A DNA stretch of 64,000 nt from Arabidopsis thaliana. Taxonomy: Eukaryota > Streptophyta > Magnoliopsida > Brassicales > Brassicaceae. The stretch is from the NCBI RefSeq assembly GCF_000001735.4, contig NC_003070.9, forward strand, positions 27,761,971 to 27,825,970, given 5' to 3'. A model generated the notes under the pieces. It was given only the letters and a program-made list of their open reading frames with translations. It searched no databases and was not told the origin of the DNA. A program made the position numbers and the translations under genes. Of this stretch, positions 23,173 through 33,376 are shown piece by piece; positions within the stretch are counted from its first letter, which is position 1; every line of letters begins with the position of its first letter.

Positions 23173-24594
23173 ATGAAAGTGAACGAGGAAAACAACAAGC
23201 CGACAAAGACCCATGTCTTAATCTTCCCATTTCCGGCGCAAGGTCACATGATTCCCCTCCTCGACTTCACCCACCGCCTTGCTCTCCGCGGCGGCGCCGC
23301 CTTAAAAATAACCGTCCTAGTCACTCCAAAAAACCTTCCTTTTCTCTCTCCGCTTCTCTCCGCCGTAGTTAACATCGAACCACTTATCCTCCCTTTTCCC
23401 TCCCACCCTTCAATCCCCTCCGGCGTCGAAAACGTCCAAGACTTACCTCCTTCAGGCTTCCCTTTAATGATCCACGCGCTTGGTAATCTCCACGCGCCGC
23501 TTATCTCTTGGATTACTTCTCACCCTTCTCCTCCAGTAGCCATCGTATCTGATTTCTTCCTTGGTTGGACCAAAAACCTCGGAATCCCTCGTTTCGATTT
23601 CTCTCCCTCCGCTGCTATCACTTGCTGCATACTCAATACTCTCTGGATCGAAATGCCCACCAAGATCAACGAAGATGACGATAACGAGATCCTCCACTTT
23701 CCCAAGATCCCGAATTGTCCAAAATACCGTTTTGATCAGATCTCCTCTCTTTACAGAAGTTACGTTCACGGAGATCCAGCTTGGGAGTTCATAAGAGACT
23801 CCTTTAGAGATAACGTGGCGAGTTGGGGACTCGTCGTGAACTCGTTCACCGCCATGGAAGGTGTTTATCTCGAACATCTTAAGCGAGAGATGGGCCATGA
23901 TCGTGTATGGGCTGTAGGCCCAATTATTCCGTTATCTGGGGATAACCGTGGTGGCCCGACTTCTGTTTCTGTTGATCACGTGATGTCGTGGCTTGACGCA
24001 CGTGAGGATAACCACGTGGTGTACGTGTGCTTTGGAAGTCAAGTAGTTTTGACTAAAGAGCAGACTCTTGCACTCGCCTCTGGGCTTGAGAAAAGCGGCG
24101 TCCATTTCATATGGGCCGTAAAGGAGCCCGTTGAGAAAGACTCAACACGTGGCAACATCCTGGACGGTTTCGACGATCGCGTGGCTGGGAGAGGTCTGGT
24201 GATCAGAGGATGGGCTCCACAAGTAGCTGTGCTACGTCACCGAGCCGTTGGCGCGTTTTTAACGCACTGTGGTTGGAACTCTGTGGTGGAGGCGGTTGTC
24301 GCCGGCGTTTTGATGCTGACGTGGCCGATGAGAGCTGACCAGTACACTGACGCGTCTCTGGTGGTTGATGAGTTGAAAGTAGGTGTGCGTGCTTGCGAAG
24401 GACCTGACACGGTGCCTGACCCGGACGAGTTAGCTCGAGTTTTCGCTGATTCCGTGACCGGAAATCAAACGGAGAGGATCAAAGCCGTGGAGCTGAGGAA
24501 AGCAGCGTTGGATGCGATTCAAGAACGTGGGAGCTCAGTGAATGATTTAGATGGATTTATCCAACATGTCGTTAGTTTAGGACTAAACAAATGA
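23173..24594 (+). CDS. UGT89B1: UDP-glycosyltransferase UGT89B1 (At1g73880)
   Basis: Single exon of 473 residues, the usual length for plant family 1 glycosyltransferases. The N-terminal acceptor half holds the catalytic His in FPAQGHMIPLLD (H25). The C-terminal half holds the PSPG box, which begins WAPQVAVLRHRAVGAFLTHC and ends in WPMRADQ; the terminal Gln favours UDP-glucose. UGT89B1 is reported to glucosylate flavonols and hydroxybenzoates in vitro; that is literature knowledge and the in-plant substrate is not visible here. The protein is presumably cytosolic: no signal peptide is seen. Codon use is GC-richer than the neighbours, and intronless structure is common in this family. The 5' open extension lacks an ATG. 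Confidence 0.96.
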   Translation: MKVNEENNKPTKTHVLIFPFPAQGHMIPLLDFTHRLALRGGAALKITVLVTPKNLPFLSPLLSAVVNIEPLILPFPSHPSIPSGVENVQDLPPSGFPLMIHALGNLHAPLISWITSHPSPPVAIVSDFFLGWTKNLGIPRFDFSPSAAITCCILNTLWIEMPTKINEDDDNEILHFPKIPNCPKYRFDQISSLYRSYVHGDPAWEFIRDSFRDNVASWGLVVNSFTAMEGVYLEHLKREMGHDRVWAVGPIIPLSGDNRGGPTSVSVDHVMSWLDAREDNHVVYVCFGSQVVLTKEQTLALASGLEKSGVHFIWAVKEPVEKDSTRGNILDGFDDRVAGRGLVIRGWAPQVAVLRHRAVGAFLTHCGWNSVVEAVVAGVLMLTWPMRADQYTDASLVVDELKVGVRACEGPDTVPDPDELARVFADSVTGNQTERIKAVELRKAALDAIQERGSSVNDLDGFIQHVVSLGLNK

Positions 24595-24707
24595 TTTGAT
24601 TTAGTCAAACAAAATTCTAATTATGGTTTTTTTTTCCTTAATACAGTATGTTCCTCACGAACTAAAAAAATATGCATGAGTGTATTTTATTAAATTGTTG
24701 TAAGATG

Positions 24708-24754
24708 ATAAATAAGTGTTTGTGATTGTGATTCATAAATAAGTGTTTGTGATT
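24708..24754. repeat. Short direct repeat in the UGT89B1 3' flank
   Basis: ATAAATAAGTGTTTGTGATT occurs at 24708-24727 and again at 24735-24754, spaced 27 bp start to start. It is followed near 24770-24806 by a run of GGGTC words. It looks like local slippage; function unknown. Confidence 0.8.
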
Positions 24755-24893
24755 TTTGTTAAACAAATCGGGTCAATTTGGTCGGGTCGGGTCATATCGG
24801 GTCAAGTTTAATAATACCCGAATGTTTTGTTTTCCTTATCTTCTTCGAATCTGGCTTCGCTTCCCTCTCTCACATATCCACACAACAAAGGAA

Positions 24894-25623
24894 ATGGCTC
24901 TCACCGTGAGCAGCGGTGGCGGAGGAGCTAGAATCCGCTGCAACGACCTCACCGATTCTTCTCGTAACCCTTTCTCCACCTTCCGACTCGTAAACTTCCC
25001 TAATCCATCAAGAACCGGTCTTCACGTTGTCTCTGCCGCCAAAAAACCTTCCACACAGACCGGTCGTTTCGACAGCAAGAAGCGTCGGACTCTCGTTCCT
25101 ACAACGACTAAGAACAGCAGGAAGAGGGAAACGAAGGTTTTGACGGCGAGAACCCGCCGTCTCAGATCGTTATCAACGACGAAGATGGAGATAGAACGGT
25201 GGTGAATACTCGATTCAGAGGTGATCCGAAAGATGCGCCGAAATTTGCCATTAAGGATCTTCCTGGACTTGAACCAGATCCTTTTGAAGGTGAGAAGTGG
25301 GATGGTCTAGGTTTCTTCGTTCAGTACTTGTGGGCTTTCGGAATCCTTTTCGCGGTAAATTTCTGTACTTTTCAGTTGCTTTATAACAATTCTCCAATTT
25401 TGAAGTTAAACCAATCAATTCACTATGGTTCAAAATGTTGTAACAGCTAATCTCTGGTGGACTTGCGGCGGGGACGTATAACGAAGGTGCGACGGATTTC
25501 AAGGAGACGCCAGTATATAAAGAGGCGATTCAATCTCGTGACCTTCTTGATGAAGCAGAGAGTTCAAACTCTGAAGATGTGTTTGAGTCCAACCCAACAG
25601 AAGTGGCTCCTAGTTTGGAATAG
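24894..25623 (+). CDS. Plastid-type small membrane protein with apparent 1-nt frameshift (At1g73885)
   Basis: Exons 24894-25354 and 25447-25623 encode what looks like a ~212-residue protein, but the exons total 638 nt, one base short of whole codons. Frame 1 gives a Ser/Arg-rich, acid-poor N-terminus typical of a chloroplast transit peptide, then runs basic and stops at 25205. The continuing frame opens just after a stop at 25109-25111 and reads EGNEGFDGENPPSQ..., then FEGEKWDGLGFFVQYLWAFG with one membrane segment, and has no internal ATG. So a +1 correction between 25109 and 25205 is needed. An alternative is splicing of a GTGAGC donor at 24906 to an AACAG acceptor at 25117, which would remove the transit peptide and a GC-rich, unintron-like stretch. 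Function unknown. Confidence 0.65.
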
Positions 25624-25932
25624 TTTCAGTTCAGTGTTTAGAGAAAGAATTTAAAGACTGAAACTTTTTGCTATTGGGGTGTTTTAAAAAGCCATATTCC
25701 AAGTTGATCTTGAGCTTGTTGTGTTCATAATGTTATAGATTCAAAGTTAAAAGAAGAGTATTGTTCTTCATTGTTCTGTTTTCCGATTTCATTTCTGAAC
25801 TGCAAACTTCTTTAGGAATCATTCCAATAATCTCTTCTTTTATAAATGTAAGGTAAAGTTATAAAGTTGATCTTGATTCATTGAGAAAACACAAAACAGA
25901 AGAGACCGAGATGGTAGTTAATGCAGAAAGAC
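25624..25932. other. Convergent 3' region
   Basis: Short AT-rich sequence between two convergent stop codons, consistent with the two 3' UTRs. Nothing else seen. Confidence 0.6.
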
Positions 25933-26688
25933 TCAGATGAGGAGGAGAGCGGCGGGTAAGATCGCTGCGAGTGCAAAGATGGTTAGCTGAATCTCAGACT
26001 TGGAGCCAGAGGATTTCAAACCATAACCTAATCCCATAAAACTGGTGGGTCTTGGTGCCATTTGAGCCACTGGAGTAGCTGATAAAGTGAAAAGTAACAC
26101 TATGTTAACTGTTTCCATGTTTTGGTTTTAGCAGATACTGAAAACTTTGGTAAAAAGTGGTTTACCAGCGACACGAGAGTTGTTCTTTGCACCTTGAGAG
26201 ATTTGAGAACCAGTTGAGCTTGAAGGTGGTGGAGCAACAGAGGAGGAATCACTAGGCGCCTCTCCTATATACCGAAAACATTCTCGTAAGTTCCAAGAAA
26301 CCAATTTGATCTCACAGAGGAGAGGACAAAGTAGAAGTGTTGTTTACGTACCAGGGAAGGAGGAGGAGCAAGTGGATGAATTGGCTGGAATGTTGCAAAG
26401 CGGAGGCAATTGTAGAGCAAGAGTTTGATTAATTGGAAAAGCAGGGGACAAAGTAGAGGTGTTGTTGAGGAAGAGACAGAGACAGGTTGCTTCTTGGCTA
26501 TAGATCTGGTTTAAGCTGTCACAACATGGCTGAGCCGGAAGTTGGGCAAAGCCTTGAACGAATGGACCACATGGAGCTAAGGAAAGCAGTCTGGAGGCAC
26601 ATGTAGCTGGTACTTGAGCGAGAACCATTCGGAGAAAGAATGCTGATAAGGAGATTAAAAGAGTGATGAGAAGAGTAGAAGAAGCCAT
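25933..26688 (-). CDS. GPI-anchored-type lipid-transfer protein (LTPG, At1g73890)
   Basis: Three exons, 26352-26688, 26166-26264 and 25933-26078, give 193 residues. A signal peptide covers residues 1-~24 (hydrophobic LLITLLISLSAFFL, then VLAQ). The eight-cysteine motif follows: a Cys in ATCASR, APC, the CC pair in PCCDS, CLC, PLC and STC, which predicts four disulfides and a lipid-binding pocket. Next comes a Ser/Pro-rich linker, and the C-terminus ends in a hydrophobic tail (LTIFALAAILPAALLLI), a typical GPI-attachment signal. The product should therefore sit on the outer face of the plasma membrane or in the wall and bind lipids or take part in cuticle deposition (family knowledge). The ligand is unknown. 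Confidence 0.9.
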
Positions 26689-27012
26689 TTTTTTCCTAGG
26701 AGACTAAGTTTCTTTCTTCTTTGTTTGTGGGAGAGTAAGGGGATTCTGAGTATTTAAGGTTGGAATCAATTGGTTTGGTGTGTGTGACTATGGACATGAA
26801 TTGTTATTGCACACATGATGTGTGTTTATTTGTTGCAACACTTGAGTTCTTCATGCTCGTTTCTTATTTGGTGTTTTTGAGTTCATTCGTAAATTGTGCT
26901 TCTTGTTGACCACAAGAAAACAAGAATGTTACCGGAATCTCGTTAACAAATTTTTAGAATTTGAAATAGTTAACCAATTGAAATACCAAATTTAGAAAAC
27001 TTGAGCAACAAA
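26689..27012. other. Intergenic, LTPG promoter
   Basis: Holds a TATA-like TTAAATA on the minus strand near 26750, about 65 bp before the LTPG start. No gene is seen before the tRNA. Confidence 0.5.
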
Positions 27013-27084
27013 GTCGTTGTAGTATAGTGGTAAGTATTCCCGCCTGTCACGCGGGTGACCCGGGTTCGATCCCCGGCAACGGCG
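27013..27084 (+). tRNA. tRNA-Asp (anticodon GTC)
   Basis: A 72-nt cloverleaf: the acceptor stem GTCGTTG pairs with CAACGGC (one G-U) plus discriminator G; the anticodon stem CCCGC/GCGGG closes loop CTGTCAC with anticodon GTC at 27046-27048; the T-arm is CCGGG-TTCGATC-CCCGG. A-box (TAGTATAGTGG region) and B-box (GGTTCGATCCC) promoters are intact, a T-rich Pol III terminator follows at once (TATTTTTAATTTTTT), and a CAACAAA motif sits just upstream as in plant tRNA genes. No intron. CCA is not encoded. Confidence 0.98.
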
Positions 27085-27322
27085 TATTTTTAATTTTTTC
27101 ATATTTGTTTTTATTTTAGTCCCTTTGTTTTCAGTTTCTTTAGTTTTAGTCCCTCATATTTCAGGTTTGTTTGTTTTAGTCCTTCTCTTCTTTATATTCA
27201 ACTTCCCAATCCGAGACAAAGTGAAATCACTTAAATAGTTTACTTTCCGGTTCCGTTCTTAAACCTTCCGACGAAGCTCCGGTAGAGAAAACCTCTCTTC
27301 ACCTCTCCCATTCTCGGCAGCC

Positions 27323-28217
27323 ATGTACGGTGGAGGTAGGTTTTATTTTCGTCCTCTCTAAAATCTCTCTCTGATTGTACAAATTCAGCATTACTTCTTT
27401 CCCTTTTCGCTTGAGCTCGTCTCGTAAAGGTGTAAACTTTTCCTTGGTGGGGTTTCTTATATATTGAACAGACGAAGTGTCAGCTATCGTAGTAGACTTA
27501 GGTTCTCACACTTGCAAAGCTGGTTACGCCGGAGAAGATGCCCCTAAAGCTGTTTTCCCTTCCGTAAGTCTCATTCTTTACTTCCTCTCTTTTCAATTGG
27601 TTAAAGTTAGGTCCTTTTAGTGTAGAGCAAGCAATTCGAGAAATTTAGGTTTTTTGTTGTTGCTGTTGTTGATGTGTTATATAACTTATAAGGTTGTTGG
27701 AGCGATAGATGGAAATGGAATGGATATTGATGATGCTGCAAACACCACGGAGGATGCAAAGGAGTCTGATAAAGAAAAAGGCAAAAGGAAGCTTTACACA
27801 GGATCTCAAGCTTTGAACTTTCGCCGCGATCAAATGGAGGTCAGTTTTCTTTATTAAACTTCAAAATGGTTAGGGATGAAGATAAATTTTCAGGTCTCTC
27901 TATTAGTTGACATTTGTCTGTTCCAGATATTGTCACCTACAAAGGATGGCATTGTAACTGATTGGGATATGGTGGACAATGTATGGGATCATGCTTTTAG
28001 GTAATTTGCAGAATCTGTTAGTTTTTGTCTTTAACTGTTTAATCTTTATCTTTTCCATTTATAGTTGATTGATGATTTCATCTGTGTAAATGTTTATTAT
28101 TCAAGGAATTGTCTAATGATTGATCCCACGGAGCACCCAATGCTACTTGCAGAGCCTCCTCTGAACTCACAGCAGCAGAGAGAAAAGTCTGGTTTCTCTA
28201 CCTTTTATCGATGCTGA
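27323..28217 (+). CDS. ARP4A: Truncated actin-related protein ARP4A (At1g73910)
   Basis: Five exons, 27323-27335, 27472-27563, 27693-27839, 27927-28000 and 28106-28217, encode only 145 residues. The sequence follows ARP4: MYGG, then [20 protein letters not shown] (nucleotide-binding phosphate loop 1), an acidic insert, [28 protein letters not shown] and [20 protein letters not shown]. Full ARP4 is about 440 residues and acts in chromatin-remodelling and histone-acetylation complexes in the nucleus. Here the frame ends at [15 protein letters not shown], before actin subdomains 3 and 4, so it cannot form a whole actin fold. Decayed ARP4 3' exons follow. Whether the short protein is functional is open; it may be a recent partial duplicate. 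Confidence 0.9.
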
Positions 28218-28240
28218 GTTCATCTTGGATTAGGAACAGA

Positions 28241-28505
28241 TTATTCTGGTGGAACATCATCAATGCAGTAATTGAAAGAACGCCTCGAGAAAGACTTGGT
28301 AGAAGTAAGGTAGTATACTGGCATCGTTAGGCTCATTCCAGCAAATGTGGTTCTCCAAGTCTGAGTAAGTAACACATTGGATTGCTCTCTAGATCTCGAC
28401 TCACGTATAAACAGTGTCTTCTCATCGCTAGGGTTTGAGTCTTTTTGTGTACATGACAGGTATGCAGAGCATGGAGCTTCTTACATCCAGAGGAAATGCC
28501 CTTAA
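28241..28505 (+). pseudogene. Decayed 3' exons of an ARP4 paralogue
   Basis: Downstream of the ARP4A stop, ARP4-like codons continue: SGGTSSMQ, a TAA, then LKERLEKDLVE near 28244-28300; LASLGSFQQMWFSKSE at 28318-28365; a GA|GTAAGT donor; then after an ACAG acceptor EYAEHGASYIQRKCP and a stop at 28503-28505. These match the extreme C-terminus of ARP4 in order. The region that would encode most of the actin fold is missing. So the locus is a partial gene copy with a large internal deletion. Confidence 0.85.
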
Positions 28506-29223
28506 AAGCTGCTTGAGATCAAGATAACGAGAACCTTTGGAGACAGTCAGAGGGTTTAGGGATTAAGTAATTAGTATCTTTTCATTTATTTAGGCAAATA
28601 TTAAACACTTTTTTATTATTATTATGAAGCTTTAGAAATAGCTTCGTATAATATAATGTTTCAACGTTAACATACAACAAATGTACTATTTTTCTAAGTG
28701 AAAACAACCACAAATGTACTTGTGTGTTTGCCTGTTTGGTAAATCCACCTTCTCCGTTATCCAAAAGTCGAATTTACGTGTCGTAGTTTTTGTCACATTC
28801 GTCATTATCCAATAACACATGTCCACGTGTCACCATTTTCTGGTCTCTGGACGGCAAGAATCGCCGACGTGCCCCTATTTAATCGGATTCTCCCATTTTT
28901 ATTTTATTTTCGTCAGATTCTCTCCAATTTTGTTTTTTCTTTTTAGATTTTTGATTCTCGAATCGCGGCTCCTGTGGGTCTCTGTGTTTTCCTTATTTTG
29001 AGTTCGGATTAAATCTCGATCGCGATTTGGTCCAATATCTCCTAGCATCGAGAGATTTCTATTCTGGCTAAATTTTGTGTTTTCTCAGGTGGATAAGAAA
29101 TTTTCTCTTTGTCGTTTTCCTCGATAATTTTCGGATTACGGCGACGAATCAGATTGTTTTTTGGTTTCAAATTTTCTGATATTTCCAAAAAAACAAAAAA
29201 ATCTGATTTTTGAGAAAAAAGCA
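28506..29223. other. Intergenic and leader of At1g73920
   Basis: Promoter and 5' UTR sequence. CACGTGTCACC at 28834 is a G-box-like element. The T-rich leader from about 28900 to 29220 has no convincing ORF. Confidence 0.5.
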
Positions 29224-32200
29224 ATGCAACGGATCGTGGACAACGCTCTCGCTGTAACCAAAGAGTGAGTCTTTTTTCTTATCGATCATCAGTGGATTCA
29301 TCTGTGTATGCGCCTATAGTTGTTCTAATGTTTCATAAATGACAAGTAGAGATTTTTAAGTTTTTGATCGTTTGGTGATTATAGTAAGTCTCTTTGTTAA
29401 TTAGTATTGGTAGATTGTGTTTTTGAGTTTTGTTAGACCATTTTATTCTAGTATCTTCATTCAAAGCTTCGTCTTTTAGAGTTGATGTTGGCTATGAACT
29501 TTGAGTCGGTGAAATGACTATTTCTTTTTTTTTGGTTCGTCTTTTTGTTAGATGTTCTTCTTTTCCCTTATGTTGTCTAACAAGCTTAAACTAAATAAGC
29601 TTTTTGATTATGTTTTGGCTTTTAGTGCAGATCAGTAAAAACTGTTACATATGAGTCTTTGAATAACATTGCGAGGTGCATAAATGGAGTATCAGCTCTT
29701 CTGTTGACCCTTCTCCCAGGGAAGGCTAATATTCTTGAAGGCTTACATGGCTGGGAACTCAGGCCTACGTTTCGTGGACCACGTTTACCACGGTGGATGC
29801 ATAAGTAATAATTTCTCATGATTCTTCTGTTGTTAGTTTATTTGCAAGCCTTCAAAATATGCTAATTTTACTCTGTTTTTGATGGCAGTGGGGTCTCTTC
29901 TTTCAATGAGTTCATTCATGAGCTTTCTGTTGATTCTGATACTTCAAGCTTGGAGTATTCTTCTGGAGAAGATAGTGATGGTCCTTTGCCTCCATCACCA
30001 TCATCTCAAAGCTCACGCCTCTCTTGGGCTAGCACTTCTGCAAGTTCTGAAAACCACTGGACAGAGTGGATTACGTTCATTCTTTGGTGGTTAATGTTTC
30101 CTGTACGGATCTTGCTATGGATACCACAATATATTATAAGTTTATTCTATAAACGAAGTTCAAGAATTCCTGCGAGCCCGAGAAGGCACCAACATTCATC
30201 TAGACCTCGTATTAGCAAGACCAACTCAAGCAAAGACCATGATGTTCCCAACCGAACTACTGATAGAAGACGTGGGGTTATTGAGGTTTGTGGATGCACG
30301 AACAAATATTCAATGTTACAATCATTTTTGTGATTTTAAACCTTTTGACAAACTCGTCCTACTTAATGTGCTTTATTTTTCAGGATCTTCATCTTGCTAT
30401 CGAGATCGGCATAGAAGCAATATTTGATTTTTTTCACAAGGCTACGCATCTTCTTCTTTCTCCATCAGAAGCTTTTGCAATATTGTTATCATGGTTCTCA
30501 TCTTCCAGTCGCAGCCCTAAAGAAAACCATGGTGAGGTTGCTTATGATGAAACTGTGCAGACTGCTACTTTAGGAGATACAGATCCATCCCCCACGGAAA
30601 GGCCCGTTGAAAGTCCCACACGTTTATACAACTCTATGAACACTGATACTCGAACGTGTCAAGATGTCATAACAGAGTTGGGGTAAAGGGGCAGATTCGA
30701 TGTCTCATGCTTCCATTTTTTTTTTCTCTTTCTCAAGTAGTTGATATTTACTTGATTTCTCTCCTACTCTTGGTAGGTATCCTTACGAAGCTATTCGTGT
30801 TATTACATCTGACGGATATGTTCTTGTCTTGGAAAGGATACCAAGGTATAACTTTCTTGTTAGATATTAAGCTCGCTTGTGCATGCTTTCCATTCCTGTT
30901 ACATTGTCTCTTAATGTGATCGTTGACTACTCTTGTCTTTGCAGACGTGATGCAAGGAAAGCTGTTTTTTTGCAGCATGGGGTTTTGGATTCTTCAATGG
31001 GGTAAGTTTCATGGTCTAGTTCTTAGATGACTCGTAAACTTTGGAAACTTAGTAAGCTGAAAAGTTGAGGAAGTATTATTTTCTATATCCATGTAGCATA
31101 ACATTCCTAGGCGTTTCAATGTTCCTGACTCTTTACCCAAAAAAAAATTATTTTCATAATTTGTTCCCTTCAACTTTGCGTGTGTGTTTGATTTGCTCAA
31201 GACACAAAAATGGATTTGGGAAAATCTTTTGGTGCGATTAGGAGGGATACTGCTTTCAGTTACTTTAGTTATCTCATCTTCTTTTTTCCCTTTCCTTCTC
31301 TCCGATCCTTCTTAAAGATTTAGTTTTGACTTGGAACATCCTATAATCCTCTGATGTTTTGATCTAATATATGTCCTATGAAACATTATTGATTACTCTT
31401 TTTCTCTACTGCGTGTTTTTCTTCAGATGGGTATCTAATGGGGTTGTTGGATCTCCGGCTTTTGCTGCGTATGACCAAGGTTCAAGCCTCAAGTTTTTCA
31501 TTTTCCAATCTTTTATTAATTCACATACGGCAACGATTTATCAGCTTCTTACACTCTTTTCCTTTACAGGCTATGATGTTTTTCTGGGTAACTTTCGGGG
31601 TTTAGTTTCAAGAGATCATGTGAACAAGAACATATCCTCAAAAGAGTGAGTTATTGCTTTAAAGTTCACTTCTTACTTAATCTACATGCACTGTCTGGTT
31701 TCTTTATGATAGTGGAGTTTCATCATATGTATATATTTGCAAGTTGTACAAATGTTCATTGTTATTGACCAAAATGCAGGTTCTGGCGATACTCCATTAA
31801 CGAGCACGGTACTGAAGATATCCCAGCGATGATAGAAAAAATTCATGAAATAAAAACTACAGAACTCAAGCTCTGCCAGCCCAATATCGATGAAGAAATC
31901 AACCAGGAGGAGCCTTATAAGCTCTGTGCCATCTGTCACAGTCTAGGCGGTGCTGCAATTCTGATGTATGTTATTACTCGAAAAATCAAGGAGAAGCCAC
32001 ACAGACTCTCACGACTAATCCTACTTTCACCTGCTGGGTTTCATGAGGACTCGAACTTAGGTTTCACAATAGTTGAGTACATATTCCTTTTCATTAGTCC
32101 AGTTTTGGCTCGCATCGTGCCTGCCTTCTACATACCGACAAGATTCTTCAGAATGCTTCTGAACAAGTTAGCCCGTGACTTTCACAACTATCCTGCTCTT

Positions 32201-32728
32201 GGTGGATTGGTCCAAACTCTAATGAGTTATGTAGTTGGTGGAGACAGCTCGAATTGGGTCGGAGTCTTAGGATTGCCTCACTACAACATGAACGACATGC
32301 CAGCTGTCTCCTTCCGTGTGGCGCAACATCTTGCTCAGATCAAACACACCGGTAAATTCAGGATGTATGATTATGGAAGCAGATCAGCTAACATGGAGGT
32401 TTATGGCTCTCCTGAACCGCTTGATCTAGGGGAGTCTTACAAGTTCATCGATGTGCCTGTGGATTTAGTAGCGGGAAGGAACGACAAGGTGATCCGTTCC
32501 TCTATGGTGAAGAAACACTACAATGTGATGAGAGATGCCGAGGTCGATGTATCGTTTAATGAGTTTGAGTATGCTCACCTTGATTTCACATTCTCTCACC
32601 GTGAAGAGCTTTTGAGATATGTGATGTCGCGGCTTCTGCTTGTGAAACAGACACCAGTTCAACAGAGGCAGACCAGTCAGAAAGGTATGAAGTTGAAGAA
32701 GAAGAAAAAGGAGGGTACAGTAGTGTAG
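29224..32728 (+). CDS. Membrane-linked alpha/beta-hydrolase lipase (At1g73920)
   Basis: Nine exons join in phase to 704 residues (29224-29264, 29631-29804, 29889-30285, 30384-30682, 30777-30845, 30945-31001, 31427-31479, 31570-31645, 31780-32728). The N-terminal ~200 residues are specific to this plant subgroup, with an amphipathic membrane stretch (WITFILWWLMFPVRILLWIP). The partial AB-hydrolase lipase region begins GYPYEAIRVITSDGYVLVLE, then VFLQHGVLDSS (oxyanion region) and YDVFLGNFRG. The nucleophile elbow is CHSLGG, the likely acid is Asp in AGRNDKV and the likely base His in EYAHLDFTF. The family hydrolyses acylglycerols or sterol esters; the substrate here is unknown. A basic Lys-rich tail ends the protein. 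Confidence 0.93.
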
Positions 32729-33376
32729 TAGCTGAAACCGATCTATGGCCAATGTTCAATGCCTCGTAGAGTTTGGTGTCTTTGTATTGTGATGTTGTGT
32801 GTAAGCTTCATGTGTGTGTTCTATGCCAGTATCCTATGGCTTGGCTATAATAGTGTACATATACCGTAAAGATTGATCCCTTGATGAAATGATCTTGTTG
32901 TGAGAGATGCTTTTTTCAGCCGTATGGTATATAATAATGTTTCTAGTGGTTTGGTTTCCATGAAAATGATATGATGTCATGAAAGATGCTATGAATCCAG
33001 AAAATTCCTCCTTTCCATTGGAAGATCTGAAGAGACCAATTAATCATATAGTTGGCGAATCTTTGCATACTTTGACATAGAACTTCTGTAGGTCATACAG
33101 TTTATTCATTTGTCGTAATAATATAAATCATAGTTACAGTTACATGTTTAATGGATCCAAGAAGGATAAATTTATCTGGTTATAGAGTTAAAAATACAGC
33201 AGTGATCAGTGATTTCGGTGTTGTGTGATTCTCATGTTTCAAAAGAAAAAACGAGTAAACAATTAGGGAAGATGAAGAATTTTTCTCTTTTTTCTTTGGT
33301 ACAGTTCAAAGAATGAAACAGAAAAGGGAAGAAAAGAAATCAGAATCCTCATGGACGCCGTAGTGAAGAAGAGCAT
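32729..33376. other. Convergent intergenic region
   Basis: Lies between the stops of the hydrolase (+) and the SPA/DENN-like gene (-). It is AT-rich, probably two 3' UTRs. No gene seen. Confidence 0.6.

Noticed and set aside
23464-23898. 144-codon minus-strand ORF inside UGT89B1
   Set aside because: Antisense of a well-recognised glycosyltransferase exon; no domain or promoter.
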